From NCBI GenBank assembly GCA_021785115.1, contig JAJYGO010000167.1, positions 1 through 12,858 of the forward strand: 12,858 bases of DNA, read 5' to 3'. Position numbers and translations under genes: made by a program. Each line of letters starts with the position of its first letter. The first letter of the stretch is position 1. The notes beneath the pieces are model-generated. The model made no database searches and had not been told where the DNA came from. It saw only the letters and a list, made by a program, of their open reading frames with translations. This DNA is from Chloroflexota bacterium (lineage in GTDB: Bacteria > Chloroflexota > Limnocylindria > Limnocylindrales > CSP1-4). This document shows, piece after piece, positions 1-6,743 of this stretch.

Positions 1-191
1 TGGAGGAGGCCGTTCACGATCTTGATGAAGGTCGTCTTGCCGCAGCCGCTGGGGCCGACGATGCTGACGAACTCGCCCTGCCGAATGTCGAGGTCGAGGG
101 ACTCGAGGGCGACGAAGCCCTGGTGTGTGGAGCGGTCTCGGTACTCCATCCGGACGCCCCGGGCGCTCAGGGCCAGGCTCTGGTCGATCAT
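1..191 (-). CDS. ABC transporter ATP-binding protein, NitT/TauT (SsuB/TauB) type, N-terminal part only
   Basis: Only the first 63 residues lie in the window; the gene runs off the left edge. The translation has an aromatic A-loop residue (Y17) and a complete Walker A motif GPSGCGKTT at residues 46-54 with the ATP-binding K52, then IKIVNGLL, which is typical of nitrate/sulfonate/taurine importer ATPases. It would hydrolyse ATP on the cytoplasmic face to drive the permease encoded just upstream. The ATG at 189-191 lies one base after the permease stop (TGA at 193-195), so the two genes are almost certainly one operon with coupled translation. The substrate cannot be told from this fragment. The periplasmic binding protein is not in the window and may lie further left. 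Confidence 0.93.
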   Translation of the reverse strand, partial: MIDQSLALSARGVRMEYRDRSTHQGFVALESLDLDIRQGEFVSIVGPSGCGKTTFIKIVNGLL

Positions 192-192
192 C

Positions 193-1068
193 TCACATGC
201 CCTCTTCGACTTCTTCGGAGCTGGGGCGCCAGCGCTGGAAGTAGCGCTCGAGGATGCCTACCGCCTCCGTGGTGAGGATCCCGGCGATGGTGAAGATCAG
301 GATCCCGAACATCATCTGGTCGCTCCGCATGGCCGCCTCGGCGCGGGCGATCATGACCCCCAGGCCTTCGGTCTGGGCGAACAACTCAGCCACGATGACG
401 CCGATCAGCATCCGTCCCACCGCGAGCCGGATGCCAGTGACGATGAACGGGATCGTGGCCGGGACGACGATCGAGGTGAGCAGCAGGCGCTGCGAGGCCC
501 GGAAGCTCCGGGCGACGTCGAGGAACTGGCGGTCCACGGTCCGCACGCCTTCAACCGTGGGCATGATGATCGAGAAGAAGCCGCCCAGGAAGACGATGAA
601 GATCTTCATCTCGACGCCGAGCCCGACCCACAGGATCACGAGCGGCAGCATCGCGATTCGGGGCAGCGCGTTGAAGAAGTTGAGCCACGGGTCGAAGGCG
701 TACGTGAGCCGCTGATACCAGCCGATCACGATGCCCAGAGGCACCGCGAGCGCCAGCGAGAGCACGCTGCCGATGAGGAGCTCGAAGAAGCTGACCTTGG
801 TGTCGGCCCAGAACACGGACGTCTGGACGTCGCCGATCCCGGCCGCGATGACCGCGAGGGGCGAGCTGAAGAAGAACGGATCGATGACGCCCACCCAGGC
901 GCCGACCTGCCACAGCAGGAAGAACGCGATCACGCCCGTCGCGCCCAGGACCGCCCGCTCGTGGCGGCGGTACCAGCGCGACACACGGGACCGCTTGACC
1001 CGTGTTCGGGGGCGGATGGTCCTGAAGCCGGCCTCCGCAGCCGGGAACAGGTTGCTGGCTTGCGTCAC
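193..1068 (-). CDS. ABC transporter permease, NitT/TauT (SsuC/TauC) type
   Basis: This 291-residue inner-membrane protein has the layout of BPD_transp_1 permeases of the nitrate/sulfonate/taurine/pyrimidine importer group. A basic N-terminus (residues 1-38) is followed by a first membrane helix (about 40-60). About five more hydrophobic segments follow, including the stretch [17 protein letters not shown] and the coupling-helix region near [20 protein letters not shown], which contacts the ATPase. Length is normal for the family (about 250-290). The start is a GTG at 1066-1068, chosen because GGAGGGAG lies just before it at ribosome-binding distance and a promoter-like element sits at 1110-1140. 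It is followed after one base by the ATPase gene. Family members import sulfonates, aromatic acids, hydroxymethylpyrimidine or riboflavin-like compounds; the substrate here is unknown. Confidence 0.93.
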   Translation of the reverse strand: MTQASNLFPAAEAGFRTIRPRTRVKRSRVSRWYRRHERAVLGATGVIAFFLLWQVGAWVGVIDPFFFSSPLAVIAAGIGDVQTSVFWADTKVSFFELLIGSVLSLALAVPLGIVIGWYQRLTYAFDPWLNFFNALPRIAMLPLVILWVGLGVEMKIFIVFLGGFFSIIMPTVEGVRTVDRQFLDVARSFRASQRLLLTSIVVPATIPFIVTGIRLAVGRMLIGVIVAELFAQTEGLGVMIARAEAAMRSDQMMFGILIFTIAGILTTEAVGILERYFQRWRPSSEEVEEGM

Positions 1069-1109
1069 GGCTCCCTCCGGGAATCGCTCTGAGGGTCCGA
1101 TTCTCCACC

Positions 1110-1140
1110 AACTGTAGACAATGTCAACCAGTTTGTACGC
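1110..1140 (-). promoter_or_regulatory. Promoter-like element upstream of the ABC permease operon
   Basis: Reading the minus strand there is CGTACA, a 17-nt gap, then TACAGT (-10 at 1111-1116), giving a leader of about 35 nt to the GTG at 1068. The two TACA cores are exactly 21 bp apart, as at 1806-1836 and 2558-2588. An overlapping alternative is TTGACA (1122-1127), a 16-nt gap and GAGAAT (1100-1105). Which one is used cannot be decided from sequence. Confidence 0.5.
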
Positions 1141-1186
1141 ATGACAGAACGCACAGTCCTCGTCGGAAGCCGGCAGGCCGTCTGCA

Positions 1187-1630
1187 TCAGCCGGCCTCGA
1201 GCTGCGTGCGGAAGCAGGTGAAGACCTGGGCGATGATCTTGTTGGCCGTGCCCTCGATCAAGGGCCGCCCCACCGCAGCCAGCGTCCCCGTGATCGTCAC
1301 GTCCGCCGACCAGGCCAGATCTGTCGGCCCCTCGGGCGGCCCGGACAGGACCATCCGCGCCCGGCCCTCGACGGCCGATCCCGGCGCCTGGCCCCTGGCG
1401 CTGAGCACCGCGACCTCGGGCTCTGACCGCTCGGCCATCGTCAGGTCGAGCGTGAAGCGGGCCGACATGAACCCCACGCTCACCTTCGCTCGCACCCTGA
1501 AGTGGTCGTCGTCGACCACCTCGACCGACTCGACCCCAGGGCCGCAGGCCGCGACCCGCTGGGGGTCCATGAGGAACGACCACACGCGATCTCGTGCGGC
1601 GGCGATCCTCGCTGTGCCGGTGAACTGCAT
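1187..1630 (-). CDS. CoxG-like SRPBCC-family protein (carbon monoxide dehydrogenase subunit G family)
   Basis: This 147-residue protein matches the CoxG/START-like fold. The N-terminal strand MQFTGTARI is followed by the helix with RVWSFLMDP, the PGVESVEVVDDD strand, a central GFMSARFTLDL region, and a C-terminal helix GRPLIEGTANKIIAQVFTCF. Family members bind hydrophobic ligands and accompany molybdenum hydroxylases such as aerobic CO dehydrogenase, where CoxG is thought to act at the membrane and with quinones. No membrane anchor is visible here and no molybdenum hydroxylase genes are in the window. The ATG at 1628-1630 is preceded by GGGAGG at good distance. The permease operon starts about 120 bp downstream on the same strand with its own promoter-like element. 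The precise role is unknown. Confidence 0.85.
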   Translation of the reverse strand: MQFTGTARIAAARDRVWSFLMDPQRVAACGPGVESVEVVDDDHFRVRAKVSVGFMSARFTLDLTMAERSEPEVAVLSARGQAPGSAVEGRARMVLSGPPEGPTDLAWSADVTITGTLAAVGRPLIEGTANKIIAQVFTCFRTQLEAG

Positions 1631-1805
1631 CGCGACCTCCCGGAGGGCGGGACACGCCGCGTGGATTGGAGGCGACGGATCCGGGCCGATGCGGGGCGAT
1701 GCCCATCTCGTCGGCGCCGAACTGCGTGACCCTTGAGGGCCACCGACGCACCCGGCCACGGCGGCACGGCTGGCACCGGGCTCGGGACGGATCCCGGTGG
1801 GCGTG

Positions 1806-1836
1806 GATTGTACACGCACCACTACGTTTTGTATCC
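1806..1836 (-). promoter_or_regulatory. Promoter/operator of the coxG-like gene, framed by an inverted repeat
   Basis: On the minus strand GATACA, a 17-nt gap and TACAAT (-10 at 1807-1812) form a promoter-like pair, predicting a leader of about 170 nt before the ATG at 1630. The pair is flanked by an inverted repeat, GTGGAT/ATCCAC, whose outer ends are 1838 and 1803. The 31-nt block matches the block at 2558-2588 at 23 positions (GGANACAAAA, then GTGTACAATC after an 11-nt gap). Apart from this site the 1631-1931 stretch shows no gene that I can support. Confidence 0.55.
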
Positions 1837-1931
1837 ACGAATCGACCTGCGCAGAGCCGCACCGCGTCCCGGCTGCCGGACGGCGTCGTCGGGAGGAGAG
1901 CGCCCATCGCCACGCCGAATTGCTGGAGCTC

Positions 1932-2444
1932 TCAGGTGGTCGGGGCCTGCCTCGGCCTTCGCGCCGCCGTCCGGTCCAGCCCCTCCACGTCGCGCCTGCG
2001 AAGCAGATACCGACCGTCGTCACGGGCGGCCGGCAGCCGTCCTGCCCGCACCGCGCGCCGCAGCCACGACGGGTTGCGGCCGACGAGCGCTGCAGCCTCG
2101 GCGATCGTGAGCGGGTCCCCGGCCTGGTAGAAGTCGCTGTGGTGGCCGAGGTCGCTGTGGTAGACGGGCCCGTCGTCCACCGAGAAGCTGGCCTGCCCGC
2201 CCCTCCCCGGCCCCGCGAACCGGCCTGCGGCATGCCGTCCATCGTATTCGGCGCGGCGGACCGGATCGGACAGCACCTCATAGGCGCGGGAGGCCCGCTT
2301 GAACCGGCGCTCGGCCTCCGGGTCGCCGGGGTTGACGTCGGGATGGGAGCTCCGGGCGATCGAGCGGAAGGCGCGCCTGATCTGCGCGGGCGTGGCGGAC
2401 GCCGGGACGCCAAGTGCTCCGTAATGGTCGGTTCGATGGCTCAT
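1932..2444 (-). CDS. J-domain (DnaJ-like) protein with C-terminal helix-turn-helix
   Basis: The 170-residue protein begins with a canonical J domain (about residues 6-70). It has the HPD tripeptide at 34-36, which in DnaJ proteins stimulates Hsp70 ATPase, followed by RRFKRASRAYEVLSDPVRRAEYD. A Gly-rich linker (about 72-90) and a short acidic, His-containing stretch follow. The end (about 110-158) reads LTIAEAAALVGRNPSWLRRAVRAGRLP and then a basic wing, the pattern of MerR/excisionase-type helix-turn-helix domains. There is no zinc-finger or peptide-binding domain, so it is not a housekeeping DnaJ. The ATG at 2442-2444 follows GGAG at 6 nt; an in-frame upstream start at 2531 would add a Pro/Arg-rich tail and lacks support. 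It may link Hsp70 to a DNA site, but this is inference. Confidence 0.85.
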   Translation of the reverse strand: MSHRTDHYGALGVPASATPAQIRRAFRSIARSSHPDVNPGDPEAERRFKRASRAYEVLSDPVRRAEYDGRHAAGRFAGPGRGGQASFSVDDGPVYHSDLGHHSDFYQAGDPLTIAEAAALVGRNPSWLRRAVRAGRLPAARDDGRYLLRRRDVEGLDRTAARRPRQAPTT

Positions 2445-2477
2445 CGATGCTCCGGCCGGGCGAGGACGAGGGCTGGG

Positions 2478-2502
2478 CCGTGGCGGATCGAGTCCGCCAC
2501 GG
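2478..2502. promoter_or_regulatory. Perfect 10-bp inverted repeat with 5-nt loop in the leader of the J-domain gene
   Basis: CCGTGGCGGA (2478-2487) and TCCGCCACGG (2493-2502) are exact complements around TCGAG. The repeat lies 34 bp before the ATG at 2444, inside the predicted 5' leader. It may be an RNA hairpin that tempers translation or ends transcription early, or a protein-binding site, for example for the helix-turn-helix of the gene it precedes. No T-run follows it on either strand. Confidence 0.55.
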
Positions 2503-2549
2503 AGGCCGGCTCCGGGCGCCGGCATCCCCAATTGATGCGCACAGGCTGC

Positions 2550-2577
2550 ATTACATAGGAGACAAAATCTAGCGCAA
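2550..2577 (-). promoter_or_regulatory. Candidate promoter of the J-domain gene
   Basis: On the minus strand TTGCGC (2572-2577), a 16-nt gap and TGTAAT (2550-2555, 5 of 6 matches to TATAAT) would start transcription near 2543, with a leader of about 100 nt containing the 2478-2502 hairpin. It overlaps the opposite promoter at 2558-2588, so the two directions could compete. Confidence 0.4.
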
Positions 2578-2588
2578 TGTGTACAATC
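2558..2588 (+). promoter_or_regulatory. Promoter/operator of the FrhB-2-oxoacid oxidoreductase operon
   Basis: GAGACA (2559-2564, 4 of 6 to TTGACA), a 17-nt gap and TACAAT (2582-2587) form a good promoter pair about 85 nt before the GTG at 2672. The block from GGAGACAAAA to GTGTACAATC aligns without gaps to the minus-strand promoter of the coxG-like gene at 1806-1836. This short AT-rich stretch stands out in otherwise GC-rich DNA. Confidence 0.6.
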
Positions 2589-2643
2589 TGTCGTCGGTGG
2601 CGCTCCGCTGACCGAAGCGATGCCGACTTGGCGGCCCGAACGG

Positions 2644-2658
2644 CGGGCTGTCAGCCCG
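2644..2658. promoter_or_regulatory. 15-bp palindrome before the FrhB-type gene
   Basis: CGGGCTG (2644-2650) and CAGCCCG (2652-2658) are exact complements around one T. It ends at the G-rich ribosome binding stretch GAGAGG that serves the GTG at 2672. It could be an operator, or a small RNA hairpin that hides the ribosome binding site. Confidence 0.45.
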
Positions 2659-2671
2659 AGAGGTTGATGAC

Positions 2672-4111
2672 GTGGATCTTGCGACCGAATGCCCGGCGAC
2701 GCGCGAGCGCCCGCCGGAGGACGCTGGGGCCCGCGCGGACGGGCGGCCTGAGCAGGCCACCACAGTAGCCGGGCGCGGAGCCAGCCGCAGCGATGCGAGG
2801 ACGAGGCGGGTCACCGAGCGCTACCGGGCGATGCTCGAGGGCGGTGCCGATCCCCACGAATGGTCCTACGCCTGGCGTACGGAACTGAACCGCGGCGGCT
2901 TCCGTGCAGTCGACTTCCTGCGGGAGCAGGTGATCGACGCCGGCAAGTGCGTCGGCTGCGCGGCCTGCGTGACGATCTGCCCCGTCGACGTCTTCGACTA
3001 TGTGGACGAGCGCCCAGTCGCGACGAGGCACGCCGCTTGCGTGGACTGCGTGCTGTGCGCGGACGTGTGCGGCGTGCTGCGGCCAATGGACCGCGACCTG
3101 CCGGCGCTCCTCGAGCCCCGCCAGCCGTCGCAGGACGTCGGGTACGGCGCCTTCAGCTATGGGCTGTATGCGCGCACGACCGACCCCGAGATCCGGGGGC
3201 GCGCGCAGGATGGAGGCGTCGTGTCGACGCTGCTCGTCCACGGGCTCGAGACCGGCCGGATCGAAGGAGCCGTCCTCGGCGACGTGCTGCCCGACGACAA
3301 CCAGGTGGGGCGTCACAAGCTGGCCAGGACCCGCGACGACGTGCTCTCGTGCGCCGCCTCGCGCTACACGTACTCGCCGAACACGCTGGCCCTCCAGGAG
3401 GCGATGCGGGACGGCGTGCGACCGCTGGCCGTGGTCGGCGTCCCCTGCCAGGTCGATGCCGTGCGGCTCCAGCAGCACTCCAGCATTCAACTCGAGATGG
3501 CGACCTGGTACCGGGAGAACATCGGCCTGGTGATCGGGCTGTTCTGCTCCGAGAGCTTCACGCACGAGAGCCTCGACCGGCTGGGTGAGCTGATCGGGGT
3601 GGAGCGGCCGCGCATCCGGAACATCAACATCAAGGGGAAGCTCGTCGTCCGGCTCGACGACGGCGAGACGGTGACGGCCTCCCTGAAGCGCTTCCGAGAG
3701 TGGGCCCGACCGGCGTGCCTCTATTGCCTCGACTACTCCGCGGAGCACGCCGACGTCGCCTGCGGCGGGATCGGGCTGGACGGCTGGACGTTCGTCCTGG
3801 TCCGGACGGAGCGCGGCCACGCGGCCCTGCAGGCGGCGATCGAGGCCGGCAGGCTGGAGACGCGGCCGCTCGAGGACGAGCCGCGCGGGCAGGAGCTACT
3901 CGAGAAGCTGGCCTCGGACAAGAAACGCAACCGCCCGCACCCGGCGCTGATGCCGACGCTCGCGGAACGGGAGGCCCTGGGCTGGACCGATCCGAAGACC
4001 TTCTACACCACAGGACCGGGCGCCCCGCCGAAACCCGACGACGGCGGGGTCCCAGCGACGGCAGGCGGGTCGGCCGACCCGATTGCAGAACGTGCGAGCG
4101 TGCCGCGATGA
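2672..4111 (+). CDS. Ferredoxin-FrhB fusion: coenzyme F420 hydrogenase/dehydrogenase beta-subunit family protein
   Basis: The 479-residue protein starts with an unstructured Arg/Ala-rich stretch. A bacterial-type ferredoxin domain follows with two full [4Fe-4S] motifs: C93, C96, C99, C103-P and C123, C126, C129, C133. From about residue 155 to 400 it matches FrhB N- and C-domains, with TDPEIRGRAQDGGVV, the CAASRYTYSPN segment, GVPCQVDA, IGLFCSESF, and the Cys-rich CLYCLDYSAEHADVACGG. FrhB relatives (FrhB, FpoF, FqoF) bind FAD and an Fe-S cluster and pass electrons to or from F420; ferredoxin-plus-FrhB is the FpoF/FqoF layout. Its stop overlaps the next ATG (ATGA), so it is probably the electron-transfer subunit of the 2-oxoacid oxidoreductase. 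The GTG start has GAGAGG 8 nt before it. F420 use is inferred; some FrhB relatives use other acceptors. Confidence 0.87.
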   Translation: MDLATECPATRERPPEDAGARADGRPEQATTVAGRGASRSDARTRRVTERYRAMLEGGADPHEWSYAWRTELNRGGFRAVDFLREQVIDAGKCVGCAACVTICPVDVFDYVDERPVATRHAACVDCVLCADVCGVLRPMDRDLPALLEPRQPSQDVGYGAFSYGLYARTTDPEIRGRAQDGGVVSTLLVHGLETGRIEGAVLGDVLPDDNQVGRHKLARTRDDVLSCAASRYTYSPNTLALQEAMRDGVRPLAVVGVPCQVDAVRLQQHSSIQLEMATWYRENIGLVIGLFCSESFTHESLDRLGELIGVERPRIRNINIKGKLVVRLDDGETVTASLKRFREWARPACLYCLDYSAEHADVACGGIGLDGWTFVLVRTERGHAALQAAIEAGRLETRPLEDEPRGQELLEKLASDKKRNRPHPALMPTLAEREALGWTDPKTFYTTGPGAPPKPDDGGVPATAGGSADPIAERASVPR

Positions 4112-5880
4112 CGCTGGCCACGACGCGCCTCGTCGATGACCTCGGGGTCCTCGTCGCCGGACAGGGTGGCGACGGGTCCCTCACGGTCGTGAACCTCCTG
4201 GGCACACTGCTCGGACGACGCGGGTTCCACACCTACACTGCCCGCGAGGTCGCGTCCCGGACCAAGGGAGGCCATGCCGCGGCGCTGATGCGGGCCACCT
4301 CCGTGGCCCGGGGGTGCCTGGGCGACCGGGTCGACCTCCTCGTCGCGTTTGACGAGGAGGCGGTTGAGCGGGCCGGACACCGCCTCGCCGACGACGGGAT
4401 CGCCGTCTTCGACTCCTCGGCCGGAGCGCGGCCTGACGGCTCCCTGCCGGTCGGCGCGACGGTGCTCGAGGTCCCGCTCGCGCGGATCGCGGTCCGCAGC
4501 CACCGCCGCGACCTGTTCAAGAACAGCGTCGCCTTCGGACTGGTGGCACGCATCGTCGGCGTCTCCGACGACGAGGCCGCGGGCATCCTGCGCGAACGAT
4601 TCAGGCGCCTCGGCGACGCTGCGGTACGGTCGAACCTCCGGGCTCTCGAGACTGGGTTCGAGGTCGCCGAGCTGCACGGGTTCGGGCAGGGGGCCGGGCC
4701 CTGGCGGCTCGCGCCAGTCGAACGCACGGAGCGGATCCTCATCACCGGGAACGAGGCGATCTCGCTCGGCTTCCTCGCCGCCGGAGGCCGCTTCTTCGCG
4801 GGCTACCCCATCACGCCGGCGACCGAGATCCTCACCTGGCTGCAGGCTCACCTGCCGGCGTTCGGCGGGCTGGCCGTCCAGGCGGAGGACGAGCTGTCGG
4901 CCGTGAACCTCGCGATCGGCGCCGCGATGACCGGCACGCGCGCGATGACGGCCAGTTCCGGGCCAGGCATCGCCCTCATGCAGGAAGGAGTCAGCCACGC
5001 CGGCTCCGCGGAGATCCCGCTCGTCATCGTGGACTGCCAGCGCTCCGGGCCGTCCACGGGCATGCCGACGAAGCCGGAGCAGGGCGACCTCGCGATGCTC
5101 GCCCACGGCTCGACCGGCGACTTCCCGCGCGTGGTGCTCTCGCCCGGCGACGCGGCGGACTGCTTCTCGCTCGCGATCGACGCCACGAACCTCGCCCAGG
5201 AGCTCCAGGGGCCGGTGTACATCGCGCTCGACCAGGCGCTCGGCCAGGACTCCGCGACGTCGGAGCCGTTCGACCTTGCCGTTGTCACGACGACGAGCGG
5301 GAAGCGGCTGTCCGCGCACGATGTCGAGGGATTGCGCGAGCTGCGCCGCTACGTGCTGACCGACGACGGCGTCTCCCCGTGGGCACCCCCCGGCACGCCG
5401 GGCGGGATGACCCTGGTCACCGGCAACGAGCACAACGAGTGGGGGCTCGTGTCCACGGCTCCCGGCAACCGGGTGACCATGATGGACAAGCGGATGCGCA
5501 AGCTGGACACGGTCCGCGACCGGCTGCCGGGCGGTCGCGCGTGGGGCGAGCCCGCAGCTGCGATCGGCCTGCTGGGCGTCGGCATGACCACCGGCGTAAT
5601 CGGCGAGGCGGCCCAGCGCCTGGCGGCTGCCGGCGTTCCGGTCGCCTGCCTCCAGCCGCGGACCGTGTGGCCGGTGCCCGAGGAGACCCTCGAGTTCATC
5701 CGGGCTCGCGAGCGCGTGTACGTCGTGGAGCACAACGCGGAGGGGCAGCTCGCGCAGCTGCTCGCCGCCGCGGGGGCCCCGCGCGAGCGCCTCCGCAGCA
5801 TCCTCAAGTACGACGGCACGCCCCTCCGGCCGGGCGAGCTCGTCGGCCGCATCCTGGCCGCAGAGGAGAACACCCGGTGA
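4108..5880 (+). CDS. 2-oxoacid:acceptor oxidoreductase, fused gamma-alpha subunit (KorA/OFOR type)
   Basis: The 590-residue cytoplasmic protein has a gamma domain first (about 1-190), with the glycine motif GQGGDG at 18-23 and TKGGHAAALMR. The alpha (pyrimidine-binding) domain follows from about 210, with ITGNEAISLGFLAAG, YPITP at 233-237 (the family's substrate-site signature), AEDELSAVNLAIGAAMTGTRA and SSGPGIALM. A C-terminal transketolase-type domain ends near LRPGELVGRIL. With the beta subunit it performs TPP-dependent oxidative decarboxylation of a 2-oxoacid with CoA, releasing CO2 and low-potential electrons. The ATG overlaps the previous stop (ATGA). Overall layout is that of 2-oxoglutarate or broad 2-oxoacid enzymes, not the single-chain pyruvate enzyme. 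The exact substrate (2-oxoglutarate, pyruvate, an aromatic or branched 2-oxoacid) cannot be read from sequence. Confidence 0.93.
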   Translation: MTLATTRLVDDLGVLVAGQGGDGSLTVVNLLGTLLGRRGFHTYTAREVASRTKGGHAAALMRATSVARGCLGDRVDLLVAFDEEAVERAGHRLADDGIAVFDSSAGARPDGSLPVGATVLEVPLARIAVRSHRRDLFKNSVAFGLVARIVGVSDDEAAGILRERFRRLGDAAVRSNLRALETGFEVAELHGFGQGAGPWRLAPVERTERILITGNEAISLGFLAAGGRFFAGYPITPATEILTWLQAHLPAFGGLAVQAEDELSAVNLAIGAAMTGTRAMTASSGPGIALMQEGVSHAGSAEIPLVIVDCQRSGPSTGMPTKPEQGDLAMLAHGSTGDFPRVVLSPGDAADCFSLAIDATNLAQELQGPVYIALDQALGQDSATSEPFDLAVVTTTSGKRLSAHDVEGLRELRRYVLTDDGVSPWAPPGTPGGMTLVTGNEHNEWGLVSTAPGNRVTMMDKRMRKLDTVRDRLPGGRAWGEPAAAIGLLGVGMTTGVIGEAAQRLAAAGVPVACLQPRTVWPVPEETLEFIRARERVYVVEHNAEGQLAQLLAAAGAPRERLRSILKYDGTPLRPGELVGRILAAEENTR

Positions 5881-6743
5881 CCGCCACGTACCCGCCCGCC
5901 GAGCCCATCTGGTGCGCCGGCTGCGGACACTTCGGCGTCCAGGCATCGCTCGACCGGGCACTCGACACGCTGGGGATCCCTCGGCACGAGACCATCATCC
6001 TGGCCGGCATCGGCTGCAGTGGCACGATCCAGAACAACCTCGGCACGTACGGCTACCACGCGCTGCACGGGCGCGTGCTGCCGAGCGCCACCGGCGTCGC
6101 GCTGGCGGACCCGTCGCTGACCGTGGTCGCCGCCGGCGGGGACGGCGACGGCTATGCGATCGGGATGGGTCACCTCGTGCACGCCTTCCGGCGCAATGTC
6201 CCGTTCACATACCTGGTGATGAACAACGCCATCTACGGCCTCACGAAAGGGCAGCGGTCCCCGACGTCGCCGCGTGGCGAAGACGGGGCGGCGCCGTTCG
6301 ACGCGGTCTCGATGGGGCTGTCCGTGACGGGCACGACGTTCGTCGCCCGGGGCTTCACGCGCCGGAGCGCGCAGCTCGACCGGCTCACCCTGGCGGCGCT
6401 CGAGCACGCCCGCTCCGGTCGTGGCTTCGCGTTCCTCGAAGTCCTGTCCCCGTGCGTCAACTACAACGACACCTATCCCGAGTGGGAGGCGGCGCTCCAC
6501 GACGTCGACGCGGAGGCCGACTACAACCCCTCGGACCGGGCGTCCGCGTTCCGGGTGGTCGCCGAGCAGGCGGCGCAGGGCCGGATGGCCGTGGGCCTCA
6601 TCTACCGGGATGACTCGGGCGGGTCGGGACAGGCGACGGCCGGGGTCATGGCCGACGGTCGGGCGCGACCGGCGGCAGCCGACCTCGATCCGACCCGCCA
6701 CGCCCCGGTCCTCCAGAAGCTCCTCGACCGCTACCGGGTCTAG
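5877..6743 (+). CDS. 2-oxoacid:acceptor oxidoreductase, beta subunit (KorB type, TPP and [4Fe-4S] binding)
   Basis: This 288-residue protein is the catalytic partner of the gamma-alpha chain. It shows the TPP/Mg motif: GDGD at 88-91 and the paired N116-N117 about 27 residues later. The four cysteines that hold the [4Fe-4S] cluster in this family are all present: C13 and C16 (WCAGCGH), C47 (GIGCSG) and C193 (SPCVNYN). Length fits the short KorB/StOFOR-type beta subunits. The start is a GTG at 5877 that overlaps the upstream stop (GTGA) and has GAGGAG about 8 nt before it. No separate ferredoxin gene follows, which supports the FrhB-type protein two genes upstream as electron carrier. The stop is followed at once by the broken nitroreductase region on the other strand. 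Confidence 0.93.
   Translation: MTATYPPAEPIWCAGCGHFGVQASLDRALDTLGIPRHETIILAGIGCSGTIQNNLGTYGYHALHGRVLPSATGVALADPSLTVVAAGGDGDGYAIGMGHLVHAFRRNVPFTYLVMNNAIYGLTKGQRSPTSPRGEDGAAPFDAVSMGLSVTGTTFVARGFTRRSAQLDRLTLAALEHARSGRGFAFLEVLSPCVNYNDTYPEWEAALHDVDAEADYNPSDRASAFRVVAEQAAQGRMAVGLIYRDDSGGSGQATAGVMADGRARPAAADLDPTRHAPVLQKLLDRYRV

Noticed and set aside
1167..1197. GCCGGC/GCCGGC inverted repeat at the end of the CoxG-like gene as a terminator
   Set aside because: Only 6 bp, spans the stop codon and has no T-run; GCCGGC is itself a common palindrome in this DNA.
1631..2413. In-frame N-terminal extension of the CoxG-like gene
   Set aside because: The extension runs antisense-free but through the J-domain gene in another frame and is Arg/Pro/Ser-rich; the CoxG fold begins exactly at the ATG at 1630, which has its own ribosome binding site.
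2478..2502. CIRCE element before the J-domain gene
   Set aside because: Position is right for a heat-shock operator, but the sequence has no likeness to TTAGCACTC/GAGTGCTAA.
3700..4107. N-terminal extension of the gamma-alpha subunit
   Set aside because: The open frame continues upstream, but this part overlaps the FrhB gene and is Arg/Gly-rich with no homology; the ATG at 4108 coincides with the ATGA overlap and precedes the gamma-domain start.
4003..5961. 652-codon minus-strand frame opposite the gamma-alpha oxidoreductase gene
   Set aside because: Low-complexity composition and no domain signature; the plus strand has clear motifs through the whole stretch.
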